DNA of 64,000 bases from Elmis aenea (lineage: Eukaryota > Arthropoda > Insecta > Coleoptera > Elmidae), in NCBI GenBank assembly GCA_947652605.1, contig OX393578.1:59341415-59405414 (forward strand), read 5' to 3'. Shown here in pieces: positions 32,050 through 45,108 of the stretch (the first letter of the stretch is position 1; each line of letters starts with the position of its first letter). Under the pieces are notes generated by a model that made no database searches, had not been told where the DNA came from, and worked only from the letters and a program-made list of their open reading frames with translations. The position numbers and the translations under genes were made by a program.

Positions 32050-35000
32050 AAAAATATAAATTTGGAGAGGGAATTAAATATTTTGGTCTTGATAGTTTTT
32101 TGACGTATTTCGGCGACCAGTAGCGTTACTTTAATATAGATTAAACCACACCCCTGACGCACCACTCTGTAAAATTTGACATAACATACATTTAATTTGA
32201 CAGGTAGGTTGGGTGAAGGAAATTTTCTAACAAAATATAGCTCATGCATTGCAAATAATCTATAATTTTTAACAAATCTTCACTCATGCAAGTTGAATCA
32301 AAAAAATCACTCGTGTTTTTCAGCTCAACTTGCATTCGGGCATGTTTACCAAAAATTATAGATAATTTTTAATGCACTTGTTAACTACTGATAATTTTTG
32401 CTGCCTTCCGAAAATCTGTAAGGATATTATTAACAACTATGCAACTTAGCAGCTTTGCTTTGCATTGGTGTATGTAGTTTTTGTTGAAAATATTTCATAT
32501 TTCTGTTTTAAACAGCAAAACCTAGACCTCTGGGAATATACTGAACTCGTCTAGTTCTTGCATGTCTAGCAGACCATGCTTAACTTTATTTTTAGAAAAC
32601 GAACAAGAAATTGCTCCGCAAAGTAAGCTATATTTGTTGTACTATGGCTAATTTGCATTTCTGTGTTGGGTCTAGCTTATGTGCTACAACCACTACATAC
32701 AAATTTGTTCTGTATTCAGCTTTAAGCCTTATCGAATATTGGTGCAAGGTTGGGATTTATTTTAAATTTCAAATTTTTCCTTTGTAAAGCTTTCATTTTA
32801 AAGTTCAAGTACAAGCGTAATTAATTTTAACGTAAATATCAAAAATGTGTTTATATTTTACAACCCACGCCTTATATTTTATTTTAAACAGCACTTGAAA
32901 CAATCTTATTGGTTCGTATAGCTTGGTTCGCATTAATGGATAAGAGTTGACATCAAAATCCATTGTTAAGCTTTTAAACCTGCTAGCAACGTTACTAAAT
33001 TATTGTTGTTGCAACTATTGGGGAACCGTGATAACAAAGCTTGCTCCTGCATTGTAATTGTTAAGTTTGAACTTTACGTGGCTAGAGCAAGATTTATGTA
33101 AAATTATGCGTCTACTATTAACTGTAATAGGATTAAATAGACTTACAGCGATTACAAATAGATTTAGTTGTTACCTTGTTTTAACTGTTAAAATACAACA
33201 AATATTTTAATTTGTAATGTTGTTAGAAGAGTTTTTTTTTCCTAAACTTAAATGATGTGATGACCGCCTTAGTAATAGAAGTACATACATTTTCTACACA
33301 AAATGTCTGGCCATATAGTAGCTATTTTCTTATCATATAAGGGTAGGTTCATTATTGGAAAGAAAAAGATTTATTGATGCACAATTTTGCACGAAATAAA
33401 TAGGTTAATTCTACTAAAAACATACTAAAACATTACAAATGAGTTACAAAGAGACCCAAAAACATAAAGTTACCGCACCAGTTGAGTGTGGGAGGAGATG
33501 AAAACATTCAAAAAGCATTTATGAGTGCTTTGCTAATGTAAAACGTGAGAAAATTTACAAAACCAGCCAGTAACGAAACAAAAAGGAGAATGAAGTCAAA
33601 ATTGCTTAGTTAGTGAACGATGTGCATTTAAATTAAGTAAAAACTTCTTTTATTTAAGGTTTGTTGCAAAGGTAATTGTATTGTTACTAATGTGGGGCAG
33701 TTTGTGTTGCAAATAATTCCAAGAAATCTTTAAGGCGATTAAAAATTACAAAATTCTTGTTTTAACATTTCTAGTACGACAAAATAATTAAAGCTTTTAA
33801 TCCTGGCATCACTTAATGTTAAATTAAAGGCGTTTTAGAGGAAAGTTTTAAAAACTGACAAAATAAGAATTTTTTTCTAGGTATTTAAAGTTTCACTATT
33901 TTTGAATTGTTCAGTTTTGCTAACTAGATTTATACCTTTTAACACCGTTATTTTAACAGACTTTAAGTCAAAATATTTTTGCATCGGTATTGAATTTGGC
34001 TAAATATAATTCAAAATTTCTGTTCCAAAAAACAAAGAAGATCTAATATTTCTCTAAACAAAATAACACCCATATAGTCATTGAGTGTTTTACAACCGTC
34101 CAGTGTCGTGACAAGAAGTCTCATATTTTTAGAATATCTTTATATAAACAGCTTTTGCTTAAAATGCCATAATTTGACAAAAATTCATGTTTTGGACCAA
34201 TGATTTGACCGCGCTAATACTTGCTGGGCTTTACAATATCACGCAATTCTGATTATGAATCCACCCCAGTAATATCTCTATTGTATTTATATTAAACGAA
34301 ATTCCTGGTGTAAAGTCAACAAAACCCATCGATAATTAGTTTATAATCCTGTCAACCTATTATCCCGCATATTTTTCGTTATAATCAAAGCGAATTTACG
34401 TTGGCAGGAAATGTGTTTTTGCTCGGAATTGCAGAACCTGTGTACACTGAAAGCGTATAATGCATAAAGCAATTTTCGTGTGTTGTAACTAGATATTGTT
34501 ATTGTATTATCTAAAACTTTCAATATGTTGTGTGTGTTTATTGTTTAGGGAAATCGCCCAGCGTATAGAAACCCGGAAGTTTGCAAGTTGTTGATATTGT
34601 TTGAACTAGGTATTTGTGCTATTTTAGAATTGTTTTGATGTTTATTAGTCGTTAAATAGCTGTTGTGTTATGGAAATGTTTTAAATCAATTCTATTATAC
34701 GGAAAATAATGTACGTCGAAAAAGTGAATCACTCCATTCGGTTCCTCAAAAGCATGTTTATTATTTTCACCGATGTGTGAGTCTAAATATTTCAAACTAT
34801 AATATATACAGCTTAAAAAAACGCTTACTTTTGTTTCTAAGAATATTTAAATAAAATTTTACCAATTTTTTGCTAATTTTACTCTTAGTGAGTGGATTAA
34901 TTCTTATAAATATCATAAATCATACAAGATATGTAGTCAAAATATTTTTGTATTGCAATTGCTTACTTCAGCTCGTAAATTAAGTTCAACGACCTCATTA

Positions 35001-35250
35001 AACTAACAAGGTATTCCATTGCCAATACCTATATTAGAACAAACTTATAGAGCAGGAAAGTGATAACAAACAGAACCAACCAGCCAATTTACAATTACAT
35101 CATAATCATGGAATCGTAGTTGCTAAGGTGAACGGGATAAATTGGTTTGAAAGGATTCACTTCAATCACATTTAAGCTTATAGATTTACGTCAAACAATA
35201 CACGATCGATAACAAGTTGAACTATCGATGTTGACAAAACAGCATCTAAA
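32050..35250. other. 3.2 kb AT-rich DNA, no features recognised
   Basis: No transposon borders, tandem repeats or convincing frames. It may be a long upstream intron of Rgk or intergenic. Confidence 0.4.
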
Positions 35251-35312
35251 GGTGAGCGCCAAAATTTCCCGGCCCTACTATGAAAGAAACGGCGTAGGTT
35301 CAAAATTAAATT

Positions 35313-36303
35313 TTATTTTTCAATATAATCCCCTTTGACATCAATGCACTTATTAAATCGTTTTAGCAACAACTCGATACCCCTAAAAAATATGTCTTTG
35401 CTTTGTCTGCAAAATTTGCCCAAACTGCAGCCTTCACCTCTTGGTCGTCACTGAAATGGCGCCCGCGAAGGTCCTTTTTCAAATTTCCAAACAGGTGATA
35501 GTCACTGGGGGCCATATCTGGACTATTATGGAGGGTGATCGATTTGTTCAAAACCACAGTTACGATCACGTCTTCCACGTCTTTTCTCCCGAATATTTTG
35601 CCGTAATTTGTGTAGGAGTGCTGCATAATATTCCCTGTTGACTGTGGTGTGGCGTTCTTTAAAATCTATGAGAATAATGCCCTCGCAATCCCAAAATATC
35701 GTAGCCATTACCTTTTTTGTCGACTGATAGGCCCTGAACTTTCTTGACGGTGCTTCTCCTTTTCGCCTCCATTCTTTCGATTCTCTTTTGGACAAAGGAT
35801 CATAGTAGAGAACCATGGTTTCATCCCCTGTAACAATGGTCTTCAACGCGTCCACAGGATTTTCTCCACAGAGCTCCAAAAAGAACCGAGCACATTTAGC
35901 ACGACGCTGGCGCTGAACTGCTGATAGATGTTTGGGGACCCACCTTGCACTAACTTTCTCCATGCCTTACCGATCGTGGAATTCGGCGAATGCTTGTATT
36001 TGAAAGCCACGACTTTTTTGATAGTTCTTTCACCTTCAAGCGTCGATCGCCTAATACAAGTTCCTCAACAAGGGCAATCTTGTCGTCCGTCACGACTTCC
36101 ACAGTCCTTCCTGTTCTTGCATCATATTCCAAGGATTCTTACCCCATTCAAAACCGTTTTGACCAATCTTTTACCACATAATAAGTCGGAGAATTGTTCT
36201 TGTACACCCTATTCAGTTGAACTTTGATGCTTTAAGGAGAAAAACCTTCGCGAGTAAGAAATTTTATAACAGCTTGATACTTAATTTTCCTGTCTTCTGA
36301 CAT
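35313..36303 (-). pseudogene. mariner transposase, broken
   Basis: Minus strand. It starts MSEDRKIKYQAVIKFLTREG with an in-frame stop soon after (GFSP*), then helix-turn-helix sequence, RRLKVKELSKKSWLSNTSIRR, WVPKHLSAVQRQRRAKCA (the WVPH.L...Q...R block), IVTGDETMVLYYDP with the first catalytic D, EAPSRKFRAYQSTKKVMATI, and HNSPDMAPSDYHLFGNLKKD with the last catalytic D, ending FNKCIDVKGDYIEK and a stop at 35313. The sequence spans the whole expected length of about 330 codons but is split over several frames, and the region holding the second catalytic D (normally DNA.PH) is lost. Clear terminal repeats were not found, although GGTGAGCGCCAAAATTTCCC at 35251 may be part of one. Confidence 0.9.
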
Positions 36304-37103
36304 CGTGATGAACGAATGACAGTTCTAAGAAAACTAATTGACATAAAATCGATTTTTCTTTTTCCAAGACTAATATGACTTGAACCAATGTGTTTAAAAA
36401 TTGTGCTGATAATCTCAAAAAATAAAGCAAAGCTTTAACCAAGAAACCTCAATTTTGTTGTTACTTCAAGTGTGTATTAAGTACTTAGATAAAGATGAGG
36501 TTCGCGTGTAATCCAATTAATATTAAGACTGTGGCACAGGCGACGTACATCATCCCAAAACGTTTGAGTTAGACGCTCTTGTTGTGGAACAAATCGCTGT
36601 AATAACACGTCGCATTCCAAGTGTAATCCGAATTATGTGTTCGTAGTATGTTTGAGTTTATTCATGAGTAGAGAAACGGATTGCGAATGACAAGCGACGT
36701 AAAGGTCAAGAGAGACGGTAGACTAATTGCCGAAACCGCCGCCTTGTAAAGGCGAGACGAGACATCCGAGTCCGTTTAAAATCCTTGGTTATTGCGACTT
36801 CTCCGAGATTTAGAATGTTGAGAAAATAATACACCAAGGGTTGTTGTCAACCTGTGGGCGGGCTTATTTGAGAAGAAAATATCTGGTGTCTTATTTCTAT
36901 TTGAAATTATTTAAAGCAGTGTGCTATACAGTTTGGTTAAGGATTTTAAATAAAGTGAAGGGTTGCACCTCCAATCGACAACAAACTTGTTACAGGGAAG
37001 GGACACATTTGCAAAGTCTTTACGTGCTATTTCTGTGCAAGATATTCTATTTTTGAATTTGCATCTATGTAAAAAAAAGCTCTCAGTTTCTTTAATATTC
37101 AAG
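36304..37103. other. Non-coding, moderately GC-richer 36480-36830
   Basis: Contains no frame I can support. The 36480-36830 part (GAAACCGCCGCCTTG, GGCGAGACGAGACATCC) is richer in GC than its surroundings and could be an untranslated exon or an old repeat. Nothing decides it. Confidence 0.3.
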
Positions 37104-37110
37104 CTTTAAG

Positions 37111-37265
37111 GTCAACTCACACCGGCGCGATTTCGAAGCGGGCGCGGCGCGGTCGCGGTCACGATAATTAGTAACCTGGTTACGTAAGTAAGTAAACATG
37201 GTTACCAATTATCGTGACCGCGACCGCGCCGCGCCCGATTCGAAATCGCGCCGGTGTGTGTGGAC
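37111..37265. mobile_element. GC-rich hairpin MITE, 155 bp
   Basis: An almost perfect inverted repeat: CACACCGGCGCGATTTCGAA then CGGGCGCGGCGCGGTCGCGG and TCACGATAATT on the left, and the reverse on the right, with a loop of about 25 bp (ACGTAAGTAAGTAAAC). The borders carry CTTTAAG on both sides (37104-37110 and 37266-37272); because that word is nearly palindromic, the duplication could also be TTTAA. It stands out sharply as a GC island in AT-rich DNA. No coding content. Confidence 0.85.
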
Positions 37266-37272
37266 CTTTAAG

Positions 37273-39870
37273 TTCGAACATAGTTTTTAATATACACTGC
37301 TTTAGATTCACATATAATACCTGGTTGACAATTTAGTGCCATTTTCTTAAGACTTTACATGTTTATAAACAATGTGATTTTTTTTTTCGTTAACGGCACG
37401 CACTTGGGTTTCAAACGCGGAGTAATAATCTCTAAAACGGAACAAAGAATGCTTGTTCATCAACTTTTATAAGTCCTACCGATTTTGAGGGCTCTTCTGC
37501 TACTAGCCAACAGAAAATTTGCATGCACTGAAGTACCCACTTGCAAAATTAACAGTGCAGAGATTTTATAAAGCGCATTTCTTCGTATTCGACAGTGAAT
37601 TATCCCAACATTTTAATTATTTCAAAAGGTTTTAGCAAAATAAAAATGAATGTACTAGGTACATTTTACGATATGCATCCGAAAAAATGAATAAAATTTC
37701 GTGTTATTAGTTATCTAGTCTGGAGCCTAGAGCACTAGCCTGTATTCAGAAGGACATACTTTTCGTCTTGAAAATTGTGCGTGTTTTTCATCAGTAAATT
37801 TAAAACATCTAGTGTGCACGCACATGGACAAATTTAGCAACAGATAATTAACCCACAGAAGAACGCAATTTTGTAATCGACAATTAGACAATATTTTGCA
37901 TAATTTTCTGTTCTTTGATTCACTACTAATTAATTTTAAAAAGTCGTCTTACTGAATCTTCAATAGTAATCGCTCTTAAAGTAGAAAGTGTTTATAGACT
38001 TTTCCTACAATGCTGATTAGTCCTGCAAAACTGATATATTATTTAAATTTCAATGAATATATTGGTAGAAATGTAGTCCTTACTTGTGAATAATCATGCA
38101 ATTTTTTATTCGTTCAAGATGTTATACAGTAAATTAATACAAATTGTTTTCTTCCTGATCATGAATTTGTCTTTAAAACTTATTCCAACAGAAATAAATT
38201 GATGTACTCCATACTTTTTTATGTTTAGTAGTTTTGACCGTTAGATGTTTCTGACAAATTTAATGTTATTAATATCATGCCAAACTAAATTTTATCCGTA
38301 TTTATTAAAGAAAATTATAATTTAGTTATTAAACGCCTTAGAAGATCACTAAATTATTTAAGAACAAGCACTTGTTAACCATCATCCTAGACGTTAATTA
38401 TTTAAAACACTCAGCTCTCTAAATAAATTACAATAAATCTATATCCTGACGACAGATTTAAAACAGTAAATCTGCTAAATTAGGAAGCACTTCCAACAAA
38501 TCGACTTCAAGTGTGTGTCACAGTAAATTGGTTGAATGGGAAATCGTTCTAATTTGAAATGCAAATCGAGGCAAAAGAGCATCGGGATTAAATCAAAAAC
38601 AGATGAGGAAAATGATAAGTTTATAAGTTTTTGAGCTTCTCGGTTCGAGGGTGACAAAGGAAGGCAAATTTTGCGAAATTAGTTTTTTGTGAAAAGCCGT
38701 TTTCAGCTCTGTGGAAATGAATTTTGAGTCGGTTTTCTCCAGTCTGGTGTAATCGATGGCTTCTTGTAGTCGGATCGCTTTAATTTACGCGTTTAATTTC
38801 GAGACTGAAATTATAATTGATCGGCTTTAGTTTGAAAATGAACGAATTAAATCGTATTCAGGAAAGTAAAGAGGATACAAATTATTTCTTAAAACGTCTT
38901 TAAAAATTTTTGAAACAAAAAAAAATACTAGCAACACTTACGAGGTGACAACATTAAACTTCTTTATTACAAAACATATCAGCAAAGTTGAGCATGGTTA
39001 ACTTAAACAATAAATTTCAATTTATATATTTCTGGAATTTTACGTAATGAACAAACGAAATTAGTAAGACTCGAGTTTTATTTTTGTATTTGAATCGTAA
39101 ACGCAAAAACAGTACAAGTTTAAATTTTCTAAACTTGCAATTGTGCATGTATTTAACTATTAGATTCATTTTATATGTTTAAAAGCTTGCATACAAGGCA
39201 CGTGTGGCGATATCTAAAGTAAGATCTAAGGAGACAAGTTTTCTGTACCAAGGATTTATGAACTAAACCCCCGGTGATATTTCTCCAGCGTAGTATAAAC
39301 AGTGCCTCAGGGCACACTTAGTCAGCGTTTCCTAGAGAGCACATAGGTATTCTAGGCTTACAAAAACTATGCGCTGATACCTAAAAGCCACGACGGTATG
39401 CTACCGTCAAAAAAACTCAGAAACAAATAGGTTGAAAGTGTCTAGAGTGCATCGTTTATCGAAACATGCTGAGTACAGAATGCACTGTAGATGGTCATCT
39501 CTTTTAAAAGTAAAAGGTTTTATCCGTTTCGCAAATTTTTGATTTCGAACAAAAAAGAGGGCATTACGAACATTTTAATTATCATAAATCATAAATCACA
39601 TTTACGTTATTAGTAGAAGTTTAACATTCAAACGGACCCCGAATGAAAAATATTCTTTTGTTGTTGTTATGATGAATATTACTCGACAAGCCTATTATAA
39701 TAATGCCTGTGACTGAAAGACATTGGTGTCATTAAAAGAAATAATAACTTTATTAACAAAATTTAGTTAAAAAAATGAAAAAATAAACATTTACCTGTAT
39801 CAAACGATTTAAAAATTCAAGTATATATTGAATTTATTGACAAGTTTCGCTTCAATTTTCACACAATTTA
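37273..39870. other. 2.6 kb AT-rich DNA, no features recognised
   Basis: No tandem repeats, element borders or supported open frames. Confidence 0.4.
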
Positions 39871-39879
39871 ATAAAAAAA

Positions 39880-40075
39880 TATTAACAAGACATACTTTTT
39901 GTTCACAAACACAGCACTGACGTTTTCCTTTCCTATCAGCTGATCTTAGACACATACAACAACGCTGCTTTTTGTTATTGTTCGATCCGTCTGGCGGTTC
40001 ACGTTGTTTCGAATATTTCGGAGCCCCTAATCTAAACCATGCTTAGCAATTTTCTGTAAATTTGCTTGTTGTACT
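39880..40075 (-). pseudogene. piggyBac transposase C-terminal fragment
   Basis: The minus-strand reading WFRLGAPKYSKQREPP, then QRCCMCLRSADRKGKRQCCV and CEQKVC, is the C..C...(R/K).....C..C...C spacing of the cysteine-rich domain that ends piggyBac transposases. Upstream residues ISPRTHTKSSTTSKFTENC precede an in-frame stop. Only this tail is visible; the next 110 bp run into an 18-bp tandem repeat, so the rest of the gene is lost or displaced. Confidence 0.65.
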
Positions 40076-40183
40076 TGATTTTGTATGTGTCCGTGGACTA
40101 ATTGTCTTCCTAATTACATAAGAAATCTTCTTAAGCAAGCTTTATCTTATTATTCCAATCTAGATAATTTTTTAACAACAAAC

Positions 40184-40380
40184 AAAGCCCCGGACTGAAA
40201 CAAAGCCCCGGACCGAAACAAAGCCCCGGACCGAAACAAAGCCCGGACCGAAACAAAGCCCCGCACCGAAACAAAGCCCCGGACCGAAACAAAGCCCCGC
40301 ACCGAAACAAAGCCCCGGACCGAAACAAAGCCCCTGACCGAAACAAAGCCCCGGACCAAAACAAAGCCCCAGACCGAAAC
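40184..40380. repeat. 18-bp tandem repeat, 11 copies
   Basis: Unit AAAGCCCCGGACCGAAAC, starting at 40184, 40202, 40220 and so on. One unit is 17 bp (lost C near 40245), and the others differ by single bases. Because 18 is divisible by 3, all minus-strand frames stay open through it (FGPGLC, RSGALF and SVRGFV repeats). That is an artefact of the period, not evidence of a protein. Confidence 0.95.
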
Positions 40381-41404
40381 AAACCGATATATTCAAGAAA
40401 ATGCAAGTAATAAGTACCTGAATTCGCATATCAAAACATTGGAGTTATTAAGAACCCCGAATGTCCAGTAACATAACTGTTGTGTTTCCGTTAGCCTAAT
40501 AATTGTTACGTAAACTTTACAACAAATTTAATGCAGTGAAAGATGGCTAAAACACTAACGAAAGATGTCCTAGAGGCACTAAATAAAATAGCTATCAACA
40601 TAAATAAAGGCTTGGGGTCGGCAAGAACCCCTGTTTTCCATTTGAAGATTAATTATAAAAGCTTAGTGGTATTTATTGTTTTCTAAACAATATTTATAAC
40701 TCTTGGTTCCAAAGTCTTACCGGATTAACCATTTTGCCGTCCTAACCATAAAGCCAACTAGGGTTGAATTTGAGCAAAATAAATTAAGAATCTCACAAAA
40801 TTGCGTGTTCAGTGTTTATTTTGTCTGGTTTGTATAAATATTTCTGCATTTAAACTGTAAATAATCAACTCAATTCATTTTATTCACGTGTTTCATTCAA
40901 CGATCCCAGCGGGGATTGCAAAACGACCTCTACATACGTTATACGCGAAAGCCTTGGCCCATTTGAACGCGAAATTCGCTCCAGTTCATACCACAGGACA
41001 TTTAAAAAATTTAAAAAAAAAAACACTGAATGAAGATCGCATTGCAACGGACACCGTTTCAAACCGCGCAGTTTTTTGTTTGTTTGCAAAAACAAATCTC
41101 TAATGACGAACAATTTTTGCGGTTAATGCCAGTCACAGATTTAATTCTTTCAAACGCTTATTGTTGTTGTATTCCAGACTGTAGAAATGATATTTGGATT
41201 AACAGGGAGAGTTTAATTAAAAATTAATAATAAAACTTTTGCTAACCCAAATACCAAGGCAACAGTCGTCTTTGTTTTGCATGGTTCAAGTTTTCCTTTG
41301 TATATTTACAATACTCAACAAATTCTTTCGTTTCTAGAAAGTTTAATGCGTGGATTGAAACGGCCTAGTCATATCTTTTAAAAAGTTGTAGGTGCTTAAT
41401 AAAA
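40381..41404. other. Non-coding, no structure seen
   Basis: A plus frame at 40543-40686 (MAKTLTKDVLEALNKIAINI...) is only 47 codons and unrecognised. Overlapping frames at 40880-41227 have no motif. Confidence 0.35.
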
Positions 41405-41407
41405 TGT

Positions 41408-41438
<31 letters not shown>

Positions 41439-42326
41439 ATCGGTTCCTCTTTTACCTTTCGGTGTCGAGGTATGCTTTTCTATTTCTGTATCATTTCTCC
41501 GCTCCTGCCTACCGTTAGCTAATTGTGGCACATCTTTTCAGCTGACTCCTTTTTCTTCTAGTCTCTGCCTCACTTTTTTTTCCAATTTTATTCTTGCTTT
41601 TCCTCTATTCCTTTTACCTTCCATCTTCATTTTCCATCCTATTTTCGCGTATCTACTTTCTGGCATGCGTAGTAGATGTCCAAGCTATCTAAATTGATTC
41701 GTCTCCATCTTTTTCTTAATATCTGTTACTCCTAGGTTAATTCGAATTTTTTCGTTACTAATTTTATCGATCAGTCTACATCCCTCTAGTCTTCTCAGAA
41801 ATCTCATTTCCTGTACCTGTATTCTTTGTTTTTGTTTTTGTGTTAGTGTACAAGTTTCTGAGAATTGGTACGTACGCTGCAATAAAAACTCGCGTTTTCG
41901 TTTCTTTTGATATCTCCTTCTTACTTATCAAACATTTGTTAGTGGCGTAGTAAAATTTCGTCGCTGCCGCTATTCCGTTATTCAGATCTTCCTCCAATTT
42001 ACCATTCTCTGCAATTATTGTTCCTAAATGTTTAAAATTCGTTACCTGCTCTTTCTTTATTGGGTCTAGCATAATTGTAACTGGTTCATGATTTTTCACT
42101 ATAACCATAGCCTTTGTCTTTGTTATATTAATATTGTTATTATATTTATTAATGTGTCTGCCCATACGTCTAGAGTGAATTGCAAGTCCTTTTCGCTTTT
42201 AGCTAACAGCACCACATCATCTGCGAAGGCCAGTTCTCTTAAGGATATTGGTTTTAGTTTATTCCAACCCCAGTAGGCTTTCTTTGTGTTATGCTTACAT
42301 TCTTGATCAACAAAATTATGTAACAT
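41405..42326 (-). mobile_element. 5'-truncated LINE
   Basis: Minus strand. Coding remnant from about 42326 to 41690: WGWNKLKPISLRELAFADDV (the F.DD reverse-transcriptase active site), KTKAMVIVKNHEP, TNFKHLGTIIAENGKLEEDL, YATNKCLISKKEISKETKTR and VQEMRFLRRLEG, the usual order downstream of the active site. It is spread over two or three frames. Then a 3' UTR of about 270 bp ends in a CTT run (GAA on the sense strand) at 41407-41437. The 23741-23897 fragment is a second 3' end of this family. Confidence 0.85.
41407..41437. repeat. (CTT)n microsatellite
   Basis: About ten perfect CTT units at the 3' end of the minus-strand LINE. It likely grew from the LINE tail. Confidence 0.95.
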
Positions 42327-42330
42327 TAAT

Positions 42331-44508
42331 TTTTTTAAGAAGCACTACCTTCTTTTACTTTGCACAAGGTGGCGAATGTTTTTTTTTTTAAATTATTGCA
42401 TTCTGCTTTTCACTTGCGTGCCTTTGTTTAAAAGTAAAAGTGTTTTCCTTCAATTTTAATAATTGTAAAAACTTGCCACCAAAATATACACTTTTCAGGC
42501 CTAAAGAATAGCAATTATTACGTAATAATTTACTTATTTATTGGAAAAACACTGCCCATTGTGAAGGTATTAATAGCAGTTGTATAACACTTTATGCTAA
42601 TACAAAAAACATTTCGATTTTGTGTTGCAAGTGAATTTTATCTTTATAAAGTTCTATAAGCTGTAATTTTCTAGATTATAGGCTTCCAGTGTCTTTTATT
42701 GGTGGGTTAGATTAACTGATATTAAAGTTGAGTTTGATCAAGGTATATTATTATCTTTTTAAGTGTATTTTTTTTGGTGACCTTTAAATGGGGTAAAAAT
42801 CCTTAGTTTTATAGATGCGATTTTTTAATGTGCTTATAAATTTGCAAAATGAGGGGCTGTCGTTAAGTTAACCCCATCATTTTTAGCCATAACTAATGAA
42901 TTTGCTAAATTCAAACAAACATTTTTACGATGCAATTCGATACAAATGCGATACAAACGTTTGATTTACATTTCTCTTTCTATTTATTGGTCCTACCTTT
43001 TTGAAACAGTTGCCCTACTATATTTTACACAACTTATTACTTAATAAGCAATTAACTGAATAGAATGTTTTGTGACAATTTCGTCTATACAATAACGCTC
43101 ACGATCCAAAATGTCCAATACAAATAGGTTGTTCCAACAATGTCGTTCTGTTAAAGTGGCAATTTCGTTATACACGCGTATACAACATCTAGTTTCAAAT
43201 CAGGTACAAATTCAAATGCTACATCGTTTAAATGCATGCGGTGACATAAGGTAGCTACAACGAAATGGGTCAAGAATCGTTAGGGAAACCTGGCATTGCA
43301 CCATAAAGTGATTCAAATGACATAATGCACACCTGCAACTTCATTTTGATACGACATATTTTTTGTTAAACTTGTAAAATACTTCACTGTAGCCTTACTA
43401 TGTGTATCAAATCTGTTTATACACACATTTGTTAATTTTGCGAAGGGAAACCCCCAATAAATCTTGCTACAAATACCAATAGGTGTTAATGAATAACTGA
43501 GCTACCATTGAAGAAACAAACATTTACTAATTAATATGTTTATGAATGATTCCAGAATTGTCTGCAAAATTAAGATAACTTTAGACATTTTAAAAGTGAA
43601 ATAATATTACCCTGTTGTGGCTTTGCTCTTTACTCGATTGTCTGTCATAATTACTTGTTTTTTTTTTTTCCCGAAACACTCAAGATAGGACTATTCTATT
43701 AATTTTTAACACAAATATTATTTTCATCGACTGTTGATTTGTCTCTGGATCAATAAACCCATTGTAAAAATAAAGTCCAAGAAATTATTGGAATTGTATA
43801 TAAACCACGTTCTAATTACTTATTACCATATAACGTAGTTTATTTTACAGCATAACACAAGCTTCTGTAGTTAACAATAACAATAATGGGAAAATGTATG
43901 TAACTAAAATCAGGGATAAGTTGTTTTACACAACAGAAATTCCTGAAATATACCTACCTCCAGTGTTTGGAATTTGGATTTTGACAGTATTATTTTCTGT
44001 GTCAGGTAATTAATTTCGCTCAACAGTCAGTTTCAAATCAATTATAGGGCCGAAAATCTGTTTTCATATAAAACTCGACAAAAATTCCACCCTCTTTTGG
44101 CGATCTCGTGGAGTTCCATTATTATAGTTATTAAAAGAACAATATAAATTTAATATTAAAGTTAAAAAGCATAAGAGGTGCCTAAAAATAATTTTCATTT
44201 AATATCTACGAAATAAAATCAGTATAAAAAATTAATATTGTGTATTCCATAATCATTTTTAGCCTTATTTGGGTTACCACTGTCAACAAAATTTGGCAGA
44301 TTGACGTAATATAACTGTATTTGCACATACATATCATGCTTTTCGCGATTTTTTCATTGTAACTTTTTTTTTTCTGTTATTCGAATGAATGTAAACGAAA
44401 TTTGGCAGGTGTTTTACTTGACTTATTCAATAACTGCTAATCGCTATTTATTTACAACGTATTTAATAATACGTTAGACTTATTTTAACATATTTTTGCT
44501 AGCTTTCT
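42331..44508. other. 2.2 kb AT-rich DNA, no features recognised
   Basis: No element borders, tandem repeats or supported frames. Confidence 0.4.
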
Positions 44509-44512
44509 TTAA

Positions 44513-45104
44513 CCCTAGAAGCCCAATCATATTTTTGAGGCTATAAAGCCCAATCATACGTCAAAACGACGTACAATTATAAAAGAGCTCTATCTAAATA
44601 AACTTTACTGCTAATACTAGTTTTTTGTATGGTTTATGTGAAATACTTTCTATGTAAATAAAAAAACAGAAATTTAGAAAAAATATTGTTTATTTAAACT
44701 CTGAAATGTTCACTTTAATTAAACATACAAAAAATGGCACGAAAACTGAGATCCTTGTAATTTTTTCTTATATACTACAAATTGTTTACAAAAATCAACT
44801 ATTTATATTTTTTTCTGAAAAACTAATCAACTCTTATCAAACATAAATCACTTAAGTCAAATATAATTCAGAAAATTCGAAAAGTGCAAAAGTTAACAAA
44901 GCCCAAACATACGTCATAACGACGTGAACATTGCGATAACAACAAAATGGCGGCACTTATCAAAGCGAGACTACTGTCTCCTGTTAGCTCTGGGCATGTA
45001 CCTAGTTGGCTCGGATGGTCACGGCGATCTAAGCAAGCATGCGAAAGAGATCGCGAATATGTGTTGGAGTGTACGTCAAAATGACGTAGATTGGGCTTCT
45101 AGGG
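44513..45104. mobile_element. piggyBac MITE with TTAA duplication
   Basis: Perfect 16-bp inverted ends CCCTAGAAGCCCAATC, with TTAA exactly at both borders (44509-44512 and 45105-45108). Subterminal near-palindromes ACGTCAAAACGACGT (about 44561), ACGTCATAACGACGT (about 44911) and ACGTCAAAATGACGT (about 45073). The centre is A/T-rich without transposase. A 65-codon plus frame at 44924-45121 runs across the right end and is not a gene. Confidence 0.93.
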
Positions 45105-45108
45105 TTAA

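Noticed and set aside
31917..32249. 110-codon minus-strand frame
   Set aside because: Its C-terminal part overlaps a LINE tail that reads sensibly only in other phases; the rest has no recognisable motif.
40131..40429. Three overlapping glycine/phenylalanine repeat proteins
   Set aside because: The 18-bp unit keeps every frame open; no promoter, codon bias or homology supports translation.
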